From Taklimakanibacter sp050251035 (GTDB taxonomy: Bacteria; Pseudomonadota; Alphaproteobacteria; Rhizobiales; Aestuariivirgaceae), in the NCBI GenBank assembly GCA_050251035.1, contig JBFWNN010000024.1, positions 13,384 through 77,383 on the forward strand: a DNA stretch of 64,000 bases. The letters are read 5' to 3'. Made by a program: the position numbers and the translations under genes. Of this stretch, positions 1-9,008 are shown piece after piece. Every line of letters begins with the position of its first letter. Position 1 is the stretch's first letter. A model generated the notes under the pieces. The model saw nothing but the letters and a program-made list of their open reading frames with translations. It ran no database searches and was not told the origin of the DNA.

Positions 1-623
1 TCGTCGGCCTGCTGGGCGTATCGCGAATGACGATTCACCGGGCGCTTCGTGAACTCCAAGCAGATGAGGTTATCGTCCGCACGCCCGGCGCGGGGACGTT
101 CGTGGCCGATCGTCGGCCGCAGGCTACGCTCCTGGCCATACGCAATATCGCTGAGGAAATCGCCGAGGACGGCCACAGCCATTCGAGCGATGTCATGGCC
201 CTCGAAAGCCGCAAGCCCAGCCGCATCGTGGCCAAGGAGCTTGGAATCAACGAAAGCCAGGATGTGTTTCATTCGGTTGTCGTGCATCGCCGGGATGGAC
301 TGCCGGTTCAGTATGAAGAACGGTTCGTCCTGCCGCGGATCGCCCCCGACTATCTGCAGCAGGATTTCACCAGGATGACCACCTATGAATATCTCCATGC
401 CCGCAGTCCCATGACCGAAGTCGAGCAGATATTGAGCGCCATCCTCCCCGATGCGGCGATACAATCCTGCATGAATATCGACGAGAACATGCCATGTCTG
501 CTGCTTGCGCGGCGAACCTGGAACGGCAACGTCGCCACAAGCACAAACCGCTTTGTTTATCCTGGGTCACGCTATCAGCTCGGCGGGCGCTACAAGCTGA
601 CGTCGGACGACAGATTCGGGTAG
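1..623 (+). CDS. GntR-family repressor with UTRA domain (HutC-like), 5' end cut by window
   Basis: The reading frame is open from base 3 and the gene begins upstream of the window. The first visible residues are the recognition part of a GntR winged helix (GVSRMTIHRALREL), followed by the wing ending in GAGTFVA. The rest (about residues 40-195) is a UTRA effector domain of the HutC type, with HRRDGLPVQYEERFV and a C-terminal GGRYKLTSDDRFG that resembles HutC and other UTRA repressors. It sits 133 bp upstream of a sugar import and isomerase operon on the same strand, so it may control that operon. It could equally be the last gene of a histidine-utilisation cluster outside the window. The family is clear, the target is not. 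Confidence 0.85.
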   Translation, partial: VGLLGVSRMTIHRALRELQADEVIVRTPGAGTFVADRRPQATLLAIRNIAEEIAEDGHSHSSDVMALESRKPSRIVAKELGINESQDVFHSVVVHRRDGLPVQYEERFVLPRIAPDYLQQDFTRMTTYEYLHARSPMTEVEQILSAILPDAAIQSCMNIDENMPCLLLARRTWNGNVATSTNRFVYPGSRYQLGGRYKLTSDDRFG

Positions 624-756
624 TTTCAGGCGTTCATCCACCACTTGCGCACCGCTAAATTTCTCCATCAGCGCCGCGGTTCCTATACGGACCGTTCAGG
701 AGACTGTTGAATCACGCCGCGCAACAGGCATAGTACGGGGGAAAACGGGAGGCTCC

Positions 757-1671
757 ATGAAGCTCGGCATATTGACGGCTCCCTTTCCGGAGACGCCGCT
801 CGGCGATGTTGCCCAATGGGCAAGCGCCTCGGGCTTCGAGGCGCTCGAAATCGCCTGCTGGCCGAAGTCCGAAGGCCCCACCCGCCGCTATGCCGGAACG
901 AGCCATGTCGACGTCGCCGGCCTCTCGACCGCGCAAGCCGAGGACATCACCGCCGCGCTTGCCCATAAGGGCCTCACAATCTCGGCGCTCGGCTATTATC
1001 CGAACCCGCTCCATCCCGATCTCGCGCACCGACAGGCGGTCATCGACCACCTGAAGAAGGTGATCGTGGCCGCCGGCCGCATGGGTGTCGGGCTGGTCAA
1101 TACCTTCTGCGGCGGCAATGCGTCGAAGCATATCGACGACAACTGGAAGGAAGCGGTGAAGGTCTGGCCGGATATCATCGCCCATGCGCGCGACAACAAT
1201 GTCAGGCTCGCCTTCGAGAACTGCCCGATGATCTTCAGCTATGACGAATGGCCGGGTGGGCACAATATCGCCTACTCGCCCTATGTCTGGCGGCGCATCC
1301 TCGAAACCTGGGATGGCGCCATCGGGATGAATTTCGATCCCTCGCATCTCGTCCTGCAGATGATCGACCAGGCGCGCTTCATCCGCGAGTTCGGGCCGCA
1401 TATGTTTCATGTCCACGCCAAGGACCTGATGATCGACCGGGACGGGCTCTATGAGCGCGGCATACTCTCGGCCGGCATGGGCTGGCAGGTCCCGCGCATG
1501 CCGGGCCTGGGCGATGTCGATTGGAGCGTGATATTCTCGGGTCTCTATCGCGCCGGCTATGATGGGTCGGTCATCATCGAGCACGAGGACCGCAAGTTCG
1601 AGGGCAGCGACACGGCGATCAAGCGCGGCTTCCTGCTGGCGCGCGACGTGCTGCGACCATTCGTGAAGTAA
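757..1671 (+). CDS. sugar phosphate isomerase/epimerase-like TIM-barrel protein
   Basis: This 304-residue protein belongs to the xylose-isomerase-like TIM-barrel superfamily (sugar phosphate isomerase/epimerase, IolE/Hyi-like). The expected metal-site positions are visible: Glu in AFENCPM, Asp and His in NFDPSHL, His in HVHAKD and Glu in IIEHEDRK. Members isomerise or epimerise sugars, inosose or hydroxypyruvate with a divalent metal. The start at 757 follows a purine-rich GGGAGG. It is the first gene of an operon with a binding protein, ATPase and two permeases, so it probably acts on the imported sugar or its first product. No kinase or dehydrogenase accompanies it, so the substrate cannot be named. 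Confidence 0.85.
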   Translation: MKLGILTAPFPETPLGDVAQWASASGFEALEIACWPKSEGPTRRYAGTSHVDVAGLSTAQAEDITAALAHKGLTISALGYYPNPLHPDLAHRQAVIDHLKKVIVAAGRMGVGLVNTFCGGNASKHIDDNWKEAVKVWPDIIAHARDNNVRLAFENCPMIFSYDEWPGGHNIAYSPYVWRRILETWDGAIGMNFDPSHLVLQMIDQARFIREFGPHMFHVHAKDLMIDRDGLYERGILSAGMGWQVPRMPGLGDVDWSVIFSGLYRAGYDGSVIIEHEDRKFEGSDTAIKRGFLLARDVLRPFVK

Positions 1672-1702
1672 GATGGACCATTTGGGAGGAAAGGAAACAG
1701 CA

Positions 1703-2737
1703 ATGCCAAAAGTCAGAAATCTGAAGATGCTTCTCGCCGGCGCCGCCCTGGTGGCGTCGGCGGTCGCCGCCGCGGCCCAAGGCAATTTCACCATCGGCGT
1801 GTCCAATACCGTGCAGGGCAATGGCTGGCGCGAAGAGATGATCTGCGCCATCAAGGCCCAGGCGCTCGCCTCGGGCAAGGTCGCCAAGCTCAATATCGCG
1901 CATCGCAACACCGATGCCGCCGGTCAGCTCGAGGATATCCGCAACCTCATCAGCGCCAAAGTGAACGCCATCGTCGTCAACCCGGCGGATCCGGCCGGCA
2001 TCAAGGCGGCGCTCGAGGAAGCGACCAAAGCCGGCATCGTGGTCGTCGCCGTCGACCAGACGGTGACCGAGCCCACCGCCTATATCATCTCCAACAACCA
2101 GGAGCATTATGCCTATCTCGGCGCCAAGTGGCTGTTCGAGACCCTGGGCGGCAAGGGCGACGTCGTCTATATGCGCGGCGCCGCCGGCGCCTCCGCCGAC
2201 AGCGACCGCGACGAGGGCTTCAAGAAGGCGCTGGCCGAGTTCCCCGAGATCAAGGTGGCGCATGAGGTGTTCACCGGCTGGCAGCAGGACCAAGGCAAGC
2301 AGCAGATCCTCGACTTCATCGCGACCGGCACGCCGTTCAGCGGCATCTGGACGTCGGGCATCGACAATGTGATCGTCGATGCGCTGGTCGAATCGCAGAC
2401 ACCCCTGGTGCCGGTCGTCGGCGCCGACAATGCGGGCTTCGTCGGCCAGCTCAACTCGGTCGAGGGCCTGAAAGGCGCCGCGGTCACCAATCCGGGCTCG
2501 ATCGGCGGCGCCGGCATCACCCTGGCGCTGCAGATCCTCGAAGGCCAGAAGCCGGCGCAGCAGACGGTGCTGGTCGAGCCGCAGCTCTGGGAGAATGTCA
2601 CCGATGACGGAAAGGCCAAGCTCAAGGCCGCGGCCGATCCCTCCCTCAGCCCGGAATGGCCGGTCAGCATATCGATCCCCGACTGGACCACCTATACGAA
2701 AGAGCAGATCGTCGCCTGCAAAGGCCCGGGCGAGTAA
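1703..2737 (+). CDS. sugar ABC transporter periplasmic binding protein (RbsB type)
   Basis: This 344-residue exported protein captures a sugar in the periplasm for the downstream ATPase and permeases. An N-terminal signal peptide (MPKVRNLKMLLAGAALVAS, hydrophobic to about residue 22, Ala-rich cleavage region) is followed by the periplasmic-binding-protein-1 fold, with the typical DIRNLISAKVNAIVVNPADP stretch of RbsB-like proteins. I chose the ATG at 1703 over the in-frame ATG at 1673 because GGGAGGAAAGG lies just upstream and the signal peptide starts there. A strong hairpin follows the stop codon, separating this gene from the ATPase gene. Confidence 0.9.
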   Translation: MPKVRNLKMLLAGAALVASAVAAAAQGNFTIGVSNTVQGNGWREEMICAIKAQALASGKVAKLNIAHRNTDAAGQLEDIRNLISAKVNAIVVNPADPAGIKAALEEATKAGIVVVAVDQTVTEPTAYIISNNQEHYAYLGAKWLFETLGGKGDVVYMRGAAGASADSDRDEGFKKALAEFPEIKVAHEVFTGWQQDQGKQQILDFIATGTPFSGIWTSGIDNVIVDALVESQTPLVPVVGADNAGFVGQLNSVEGLKGAAVTNPGSIGGAGITLALQILEGQKPAQQTVLVEPQLWENVTDDGKAKLKAAADPSLSPEWPVSISIPDWTTYTKEQIVACKGPGE

Positions 2738-2746
2738 GTGCCGTCT

Positions 2747-2777
2747 GCATGAGCGGGAGCATCGTTCCCGCTCATGC
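2747..2777 (+). promoter_or_regulatory. intercistronic hairpin between binding-protein and ATPase genes
   Basis: A perfect 12-bp inverted repeat (GCATGAGCGGGA at 2747-2758, TCCCGCTCATGC at 2766-2777) encloses a 7-base loop. It begins 9 bases after the binding-protein stop and has no T-run, so it is not a classical terminator. Such structures after binding-protein genes often stabilise the upstream mRNA or partly attenuate the downstream genes. The in-frame ATG at 2774 lies in the 3' arm, which argues against it as the ATPase start. Confidence 0.75.
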
Positions 2778-2794
2778 TTCACTCTCGACTTCCG

Positions 2795-4330
2795 ATGACA
2801 GAACCGCTCCTCGAAGCCACTGGCGTCGCCAAGACTTATGGCGCCGTTGCCGCCTTGCGTAACGCGTCGCTGTCCGTCCGGCGCGGCGAAGTACATGCGC
2901 TGATGGGCGCCAACGGCGCCGGCAAGTCCACCCTGGTCAAGATCCTGACCGGGGCGATCCGACCCAATGCCGGGCGCATCCTCATCCGCGGCAAGGAGCA
3001 CAATGTGCGCTCGCCGGCGGAAGCGCGGCGCGCCGGACTGGTCTCGGTCTATCAGGAACCGGCGTTGATCCCCGACCTCGACATCGCCGCCAATCTCCGC
3101 CTTACCCGCACGCCGATCGAGCCCTTCCGCCAGTGGGTGCGCGAGCTCGGCGTCGACAATCTCGATATGCGCGACAGCGCACGCGACGTTCCGCTGGCCA
3201 TCTTGCGCATCCTCGACCTGGCGCGGGCACTGGCGATCGCGCCCGACCTTCTGCTCCTCGATGAGATGACCGCCGCCTTGCCGGCCAATCTCGCCGAAAA
3301 GGTGCTCGAGGTGGTGCGCGGGCAGAGTCGCGCGGGGCGTTCGGTCATCTTCATTTCCCACCGTTTCATCGAGATCTCCTCGCTATGCGACCGCGCCACG
3401 GTGCTGCGCGACGGCGAGACCGTCGGCGTCGTCGACATCGCGCCCGGCAGCGAGGAGAAGATCGTCGAGCTCATGCTGGGCGCCAAGATCGAGAAGGCGC
3501 GCAAGGCGGCGCACCGCGCGAGCCAGGCGCCAGGACCGGCCGAAGCTCCGCCGCGCCTCAGGGTCCTGAATCTGAGCGTCGGCACCAAGCTCAACGATGT
3601 CTCCTTCGATCTCGCCAATGGCGAGGTGGCGGGCGTCGTGGCGCTCGAAGGCCAGGGCCAGGATGAGCTCTTCGCCGCCCTTTCCGGCTCGCTGCCGGCA
3701 TCGGGTGGCGGCATCGAGGTGGATGGACGCCCGGTGAAGTTCCATCGCCCTGCCGATGCCATCGCCGCCGGCATCGCTTATGTGCCGGGCGACCGCGCCG
3801 AGGCGCTTTTGATGCAGCGGCCGGTGCGCGAGAATATCGCTCTGCCCTTCAGCGCCCATTGGCGCAATTGGGGGCCGATCGACAGGCGCCGGGAAGGCGA
3901 GCGCGTGACCAGCGCCATCGAGCGGCTGCAGATCGACACCAGGGCGCAGCGCGAGGTGCAGCGCCTGTCGGGCGGCAACCAGCAGAAGGTGACCATCGCG
4001 CGCTGGATCGCGGCGGACGCACGTACCATCCTGTGCTTCGATCCCACGCGCGGCATCGATGTGCGCACCAAGCAGGAAATCTACCGGCTGCTGCGCGAGC
4101 TCGCCGGGCAAGGCAAATCCATCTTCTTCTATACGTCCGAGCTCGAGGAGATCCAGCTCGCCTGCGACCGCGCCATCGTCATCTTCGGCGGACGGGTGGT
4201 CGATGTGCTCCCGGTCGAGATTGCCGACGAGGCAGCGCTGACGCGCGCCGCTTATGGCTTGGCGCGCGACGCCAAGGCGGATATCGGCATATTGGCCGAT
4301 CTTCCCAACCCTCAGGCAGACGCGCCATGA
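2795..4330 (+). CDS. sugar ABC transporter ATPase with two fused nucleotide-binding domains (RbsA type)
   Basis: This 511-residue protein powers sugar import. The first domain has Walker A GANGAGKST, a Q-loop in VYQEP, Walker B LLLLDEMT and H-loop FISHR, but its signature is degenerate (VPLAILRILDLARAL where LSxxQ is expected). The second domain has a degenerate Walker A region (EGQGQDELFAALSG), as is usual for RbsA, and an intact signature LSGGNQQKV. Its Walker B reads LCFDPTRGID, so a Phe stands in the usual Asp position and an Asp in the Glu position. I recall this FDPTRG variant in other sugar ATPases. The start at 2795 is preferred because the upstream ATG lies in a hairpin. The gene overlaps the next permease by ATGA. 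Confidence 0.93.
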   Translation: MTEPLLEATGVAKTYGAVAALRNASLSVRRGEVHALMGANGAGKSTLVKILTGAIRPNAGRILIRGKEHNVRSPAEARRAGLVSVYQEPALIPDLDIAANLRLTRTPIEPFRQWVRELGVDNLDMRDSARDVPLAILRILDLARALAIAPDLLLLDEMTAALPANLAEKVLEVVRGQSRAGRSVIFISHRFIEISSLCDRATVLRDGETVGVVDIAPGSEEKIVELMLGAKIEKARKAAHRASQAPGPAEAPPRLRVLNLSVGTKLNDVSFDLANGEVAGVVALEGQGQDELFAALSGSLPASGGGIEVDGRPVKFHRPADAIAAGIAYVPGDRAEALLMQRPVRENIALPFSAHWRNWGPIDRRREGERVTSAIERLQIDTRAQREVQRLSGGNQQKVTIARWIAADARTILCFDPTRGIDVRTKQEIYRLLRELAGQGKSIFFYTSELEEIQLACDRAIVIFGGRVVDVLPVEIADEAALTRAAYGLARDAKADIGILADLPNPQADAP

Positions 4331-5301
4331 CCCGCTTCGTCACGCGAAACGGCTGGGTGCTGGGTCTCGTAATCCTGCTCGCTTTGCTCTTCGCCTTCAC
4401 CAAGGCGATCCAGCCTCTCTATGGCGCGGGCGATTTCGGCTCCCTGGCGCGCGCGGTCCTCCCCTTCGCCTTCGCCGTCGCGGCACAGACCGTCGTCGTC
4501 ATCGCCGGCGGCATCGACCTGTCGATCGCCTCGATGATGGCGCTGACCAGCGTCACGGCGGCGGCGATGATGAACGGCGCCAGCGAGGAATACGCCTTGC
4601 TGGTCGTGCCCTTCGTGCTCGTCATGGGCCTCGCGCTCGGCGCCCTCAACGGGTTCCTGATCGTCGTCACCCGCGTACCCGACATCGTGGTCACGCTGGC
4701 GATGCTCTTCGTCTTCCAGGGCGCGGCACTCCTCGTCCTCGAGGCGCCGGGCGGTGCCGCCGCTGAATGGTTGAAAGCCCTGATCATCGGAACGGTCTCG
4801 CTGCCGGGCCTGCCCGAGGCGATCACGGCCTGGATTCCCAAGGCGCTGGTGCTGCTCATCCTCTGCATCGCGGCGGTGTGGATCCCGCTCAGGCTCTCGG
4901 GGCGCGACCTTTCGCTCTATGCCATCGGCAGCAATCCGCTCGCCGCCTTCCGCAGCGGGGTGCCGGTGGCCAGGACCAAGATCCTGGCCTATGCGCTGGG
5001 CGGCCTCTTCGGCGCCATGGGCGGCCTGAGCCTCACCATGAGCACCGGCATCGGCGCGCCCATTCCCGGCCCCTATCTCCTGGCCAGCGTCGCCGCCGTG
5101 GTGCTGGGCGGCGTCGCGCTCGGCGGCGGCCGCGGCGGCATCATCGGCCCGCTTGTCGCGGTCTTCATCCTGCGCCTGGTGCGCACCGATCTGACACTTC
5201 TCGCGGTCGATCCCAATGTCACCGCGATCATCGAGGGTACGATCATGGTCATCGTGGTGATGTTCGGCGCCTATATCGCCTTGCGGGGTCGCCCGTCATG
5301 A
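4327..5301 (+). CDS. sugar ABC transporter permease (RbsC type)
   Basis: This 324-residue inner-membrane protein is one half of the channel. It has about nine to ten hydrophobic segments. The GGIDLSIASMMAL motif and the C-terminal GGVALGGGRGGIIGPLVA region are diagnostic of the RbsC/XylH branched permease family. Its ATG overlaps the ATPase stop (ATGA), and its own stop overlaps the next permease in the same way, so the three genes are translationally coupled. A longer open frame begins at 3859, but the part before 4327 lies out of frame inside the ATPase gene and has no family resemblance. Confidence 0.92.
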   Translation: MTRFVTRNGWVLGLVILLALLFAFTKAIQPLYGAGDFGSLARAVLPFAFAVAAQTVVVIAGGIDLSIASMMALTSVTAAAMMNGASEEYALLVVPFVLVMGLALGALNGFLIVVTRVPDIVVTLAMLFVFQGAALLVLEAPGGAAAEWLKALIIGTVSLPGLPEAITAWIPKALVLLILCIAAVWIPLRLSGRDLSLYAIGSNPLAAFRSGVPVARTKILAYALGGLFGAMGGLSLTMSTGIGAPIPGPYLLASVAAVVLGGVALGGGRGGIIGPLVAVFILRLVRTDLTLLAVDPNVTAIIEGTIMVIVVMFGAYIALRGRPS

Positions 5302-6284
5302 ACCAAGCTGCCGCCGCCACGCCGCAACTGTCCCTCGGCCGGCGCATCAGCCGGTTCATGAGCGATCAGCCCCTGGTGCCGCTGATCATCCTGCTCATCG
5401 CCCTCGTGGTGGCCCTGCAGATACTCAGGCCCGGCATCGTCAACGAGCGCTGGGTCGCCAATACAGTGCGGTTCGCCATACCGCTCGCGATCCTCGCCGG
5501 CTGCCAGACCATGACCATGCTGACGGGCGGCATCGATCTTTCGGTCGGCACGGTGGCGACCATGAGCGCCTTCATCATGGTGACGCAGGCAGCGCTCACC
5601 GATCCGGCGCTCGCCATGCTGATCGCGCTCGTCCCTCCTCTGCTCATCGGCCTCGCCAATGGCATAGGCGTCGGCGTCTTCCGCGTGCATCCGCTGATCA
5701 TGACCTTGGGCACGAGCCTGATCGGCACCGGCTGCCTCTTGGTCTATCAGCGCACCGTGATCGCCTCGGGCGCCAAGGTGCCGGAGACCCTGGCCTGGCT
5801 CGCCACCGGCATCACCCATGGCTTCCCCAATGCCCTCCTGCTGTTCGTGCCGGTCGCCGCCTTCATCATCTTCATGCTGAACGCGACAGGCTTCGGTCGC
5901 CTGCTCTATGCGGTCGGCGACAACGAGAAGGCGGCACGGCTGTCGGGCGTCATCTACTGGAAGGTCATCGTCACCCTTTACGTCATCTCCTCGCTGCTCG
6001 CGGGGATCACCGGCTTGCTCTATATTGGGCTCATCAAGTCGCCGTCGCTGTCGCTCGCCGAGCCCCTCGTGCTGCCCTCGGTCGCGGCGGCGGTGATCGG
6101 CGGCACCTCGATCTTCGGCGGCCGCGGCGGCTATGCCGGCACCATTGTCGGCGCGCTCATCCTGACCATCCTGACCACCCTGCTCACCATCCTGCAGATG
6201 CCGGAAGGGGCGCGGCGGATCCTGTTCGGCCTGATCGTGCTCTTCGTCACCGCGATCTATCTGCGCATCATCGAGAACCGATAA
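5298..6284 (+). CDS. second sugar ABC transporter permease (RbsC type)
   Basis: This 328-residue polytopic membrane protein is homologous to the preceding permease. It carries TGGIDLSVGTVATMSAF and the C-terminal GGTSIFGGRGGYAGTIVG motif. Two different RbsC-type permeases beside one double-domain ATPase imply a heterodimeric channel, unlike the RbsC homodimer of E. coli. The ATG at 5298 overlaps the stop of the first permease by four bases. The next gene follows after 46 bases. Confidence 0.92.
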   Translation: MNQAAAATPQLSLGRRISRFMSDQPLVPLIILLIALVVALQILRPGIVNERWVANTVRFAIPLAILAGCQTMTMLTGGIDLSVGTVATMSAFIMVTQAALTDPALAMLIALVPPLLIGLANGIGVGVFRVHPLIMTLGTSLIGTGCLLVYQRTVIASGAKVPETLAWLATGITHGFPNALLLFVPVAAFIIFMLNATGFGRLLYAVGDNEKAARLSGVIYWKVIVTLYVISSLLAGITGLLYIGLIKSPSLSLAEPLVLPSVAAAVIGGTSIFGGRGGYAGTIVGALILTILTTLLTILQMPEGARRILFGLIVLFVTAIYLRIIENR

Positions 6285-6330
6285 GGCTCAGGCGCGTTCT
6301 CGTTTTGCTGGCTGGTTTAGGAGGCACGTC

Positions 6331-7440
6331 ATGACTGTCAGCGGCTTCGCCGCCGAGGCATACCAACCTGTCCGTGTCGCCTTCGCCAAACTCATCGCGG
6401 ACGGACGCGAAACCGGAGCCGGTCTGTCGATATGGGCCAACGGCCGGGAGGTGGTCCAGTTGAACGGCGGATGGTCGGACGCGGCGCGAAGACGCCCATG
6501 GGCGAGCGACACGCTGGTGCACACCTATTCGACGTCGAAACCCTTCGCGGCGCTGGCCGCCTTGACCGCCGTGGCCGAGGGTGCGCTCGGATTGGACGAG
6601 CCGATCGCCAAATACTGGACGGACTATGCGGCGAAAGGCAAGGGAGACACGACCCTGCGCCACATCCTGACGCATCGGGCGGGCCTGCCGGCGTTTCCAG
6701 CGCCGGCCGGCACCCTCGATATCCTCGACGATGCCGGACTGCGGGCGTGCCTCGCATCCGCCATGCCCGAAACCGCGCCGGGATCGACGGTGGCTGAGCA
6801 TGCGCTGACCTATGGCCATCTGATCGACGGTGTGCTCCGTGCCGCCACCGGCCGCTCCCTCAAGGAGATGTTCACGGAGGTCGTGCGTCCCGCCCTGGAG
6901 CTCGACGGCTGGTTCGGCGTGCCTGATGCCGAACTCCATCGGGTCGCCGAACTCGAATTCGGCTTGGCCTCCGAAGACTTCGTGGACAAGCTCTATCCGA
7001 CCTATCGGCGCGTGCTCGCGGTGCCGAAGGGCTCGGTGGACCTGTCGCGCCTCAATTCGTCGCCCTGGCGGCAAGCCGCGTTCGGGGCGATCAACCTGCA
7101 CAGCTCGGCCGCGGCCCTGGCGCGGTTCTACGCGCACCTGACCAGCGCCGAAGGGCCTGTCCGCCGGCTGCTTGGTCAAGAGCTGCACACGGACTATTTG
7201 CACACGCAGGTCTGCGGCCATGACGAGACCGTCGGCACGACGGTCAACTGGACGCTGGGATTTCTGCGGACCGACTCCTTCATCGGCCTGGGCGGCCTCG
7301 GCGGATCGGCGGCCTACTGGTCGTTCCGGCCTGGTCACGCGGTCGCCTATGTAACCCGCCGCCTGCACGATCACGCGCGCGTCGGAGAGATCGCGGCCCT
7401 TCTGGGCGATGACCTGAACACCACGGTGAGCTGTGGCTGA
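6331..7440 (+). CDS. serine hydrolase of the beta-lactamase / esterase EstB family
   Basis: This 369-residue protein belongs to the class C beta-lactamase-like superfamily (beta-lactamase-related serine hydrolases, esterases, D-aminopeptidases). The SxxK nucleophile motif is seen as STSKPF at about residue 68. A Tyr in ALTYGHLIDG matches the YxN position, and GLGGLGGSAAY near the C terminus matches the third active-site strand. There is no signal peptide, so it is probably cytoplasmic. A Shine-Dalgarno-like TTTAGGAGG precedes the ATG. It is the last gene of the sugar import run and may hydrolyse an ester or lactone related to the substrate, but nothing visible fixes that. It converges on the DUF1638 gene. 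Confidence 0.85.
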   Translation: MTVSGFAAEAYQPVRVAFAKLIADGRETGAGLSIWANGREVVQLNGGWSDAARRRPWASDTLVHTYSTSKPFAALAALTAVAEGALGLDEPIAKYWTDYAAKGKGDTTLRHILTHRAGLPAFPAPAGTLDILDDAGLRACLASAMPETAPGSTVAEHALTYGHLIDGVLRAATGRSLKEMFTEVVRPALELDGWFGVPDAELHRVAELEFGLASEDFVDKLYPTYRRVLAVPKGSVDLSRLNSSPWRQAAFGAINLHSSAAALARFYAHLTSAEGPVRRLLGQELHTDYLHTQVCGHDETVGTTVNWTLGFLRTDSFIGLGGLGGSAAYWSFRPGHAVAYVTRRLHDHARVGEIAALLGDDLNTTVSCG

Positions 7441-7458
7441 TGTCCTATGGCCGCGGCC

Positions 7459-8100
7459 TCAATGGCCGGACCGCTCCTTCATCTCGCTGGCAAGCTCGCC
7501 ATAGCCGACGAAGCGGTATTCGTAATCGAGGCCGAGGCGCTTGGCCGCCGCCATGGCGCGCCGCGCCAGCTCCTCGTCGCGCGTCTGCGCAATATAGACG
7601 ATCTTCTTGTAGTTGCCGAAATACATGCCCAGCAATTCCGGATGACGATCAAGGCCGAGACCGGCCCAGATCAGCTTGTCGAAATGGCGCGCCAGGTAGT
7701 CGGTGAGAAAGAACGAGGTGATGTCCTCGTCTTCCTTCAGCTTGAAGGCATCATTGCCGGAGAAGAAGGCATAGCAATGGGGCCCGGGAATGCGCTCGAC
7801 GCCCTCTTCCTCGAGCAGCTTGTCGAGCATGCCGCCGGTGCCGCAATCGCCATAGAGGACGAAGATCGACCTGTATTTGCCCTTGGCCTCGCGGATCTTG
7901 TCGCGGACGGCGGGCACGATGAATTGCGGCGTGTTGTGCCATTTGGCGGGCAGGCAGGCGACGTCGAACGCCGCCCAGCGATTGGTCTCGATCAGGTCGA
8001 CGATCTCGCGCGCCAAGGCGCCGCAGGCGATCAGGAGCACGTGGCCCTGGCCGTTCAGGAACTCGAATTCCTCGGAAGGTTTGACATTGACGAAAGTCAT
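7459..8100 (-). CDS. DUF1638 family protein
   Basis: This 213-residue protein matches the DUF1638 family as I know it. It has an N-terminal LLIACGALAREI, a central VLYGDCGTGGMLD with a conserved Cys, and a C-terminal region ending in EYRFVGYGEL. The biochemical function is not established. In other bacteria DUF1638 genes commonly sit with corrinoid proteins and MttB-type methyltransferases that demethylate methylamines or glycine betaine. Here it follows a corrinoid-protein gene by 42 bases on the same strand, so the two are probably one transcript. A role in handling or reactivating the corrinoid or accepting the methyl group is inference. Confidence 0.8.
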   Translation of the reverse strand: MTFVNVKPSEEFEFLNGQGHVLLIACGALAREIVDLIETNRWAAFDVACLPAKWHNTPQFIVPAVRDKIREAKGKYRSIFVLYGDCGTGGMLDKLLEEEGVERIPGPHCYAFFSGNDAFKLKEDEDITSFFLTDYLARHFDKLIWAGLGLDRHPELLGMYFGNYKKIVYIAQTRDEELARRAMAAAKRLGLDYEYRFVGYGELASEMKERSGH

Positions 8101-8142
8101 GCACCGATCCTTGCTCCGGACACCCGCGGGCCCGGTGTGGGA

Positions 8143-8847
8143 TCACGCAGATGCCGCCATCTGATTGTGCTTGCGCTTCATGAAGTCCTTCGCCGTCTCG
8201 ACCGCGACCGCGGCGTCGCGGCAATAGGCATCGGCGCCGACGGCCTTGGCGAACTCCTCATTGAGGGGCGCGCCGCCGACCAGCACTATATAGTCATCGC
8301 GCATGCCCTTTTCCTTCAGCGTGTCGATGACCACCTTCATATAAGGCATGGTGGTGGTGAGCAGCGCCGACATGCCGAGGATGTCGGGCTGATGCTCGGC
8401 AATCGCGTCGAGATATTTCTCGACCGGATTGTTGATGCCGATATTGATGACCTCGAATCCGGCACCTTCCATCATCATGGCGACGAGGTTCTTGCCAATG
8501 TCGTGGATGTCGCCCTTGACGGTGCCGATCACCATCTTGCCGAGGCGCGGCGCACCGGTCTCGGCGAGGAGCGGGCGCAGGATGGCCATGCCCGCCTTCA
8601 TCGAATTGGCGGCGAGCAGCACTTCGGGGACGAACAGGATGCCGTCGCGGAAATCGATGCCGACGATGCGCATGCCTTCGACCAAGGCCTCGGTCAGCAC
8701 CTTGTACGGCGTCCAGCCGCGCTCCAGCAGGATATGAACGCCCTCTTCGACCTCTTCCTTGAGGCCGTCATAGAGGTCGTCGTGAATCTGCTGGGTCAGC
8801 TCCTCGTCGTTCAAGGATCTGAGGTCAAGTTCGCCTTCATCGCTCAT
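8143..8847 (-). CDS. corrinoid (B12-binding) methyltransferase partner protein
   Basis: This 234-residue cytoplasmic protein carries the methyl group on a cobamide between two methyltransferases, as MtaC, MtbC and MtgC do. The N-terminal helical cap (about residues 10-95) is followed by the Rossmann-type B12 domain with GTVKGDIHDIGKNLV. The His in DIHDIG is the lower axial cobalt ligand (DxHxxG motif). GMSALLTTTMPYMK and LVGGAPLNEEFA are also typical. I chose the ATG at 8847 rather than upstream codons to 8904 because GGGAGA precedes it and homologues begin there. No MttB/MtgB-type methyltransferase or RamA-like activator is in the window. Confidence 0.9.
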   Translation of the reverse strand: MSDEGELDLRSLNDEELTQQIHDDLYDGLKEEVEEGVHILLERGWTPYKVLTEALVEGMRIVGIDFRDGILFVPEVLLAANSMKAGMAILRPLLAETGAPRLGKMVIGTVKGDIHDIGKNLVAMMMEGAGFEVINIGINNPVEKYLDAIAEHQPDILGMSALLTTTMPYMKVVIDTLKEKGMRDDYIVLVGGAPLNEEFAKAVGADAYCRDAAVAVETAKDFMKRKHNQMAASA

Positions 8848-9008
8848 CGCATGGTCTCCCGGCATTCCGGCCGCTCTTCTGGAGGCTAAATTAGCGCAAC
8901 GCAAGGGTTATTCCCGATCACCTGCGACAGTGGGAAGCCTGAAACCGACCACTCTGGAAAGCCTCCGGCGACAATGCTATGCCGGGGCATCCCACCCCAG
9001 AGCACCTC

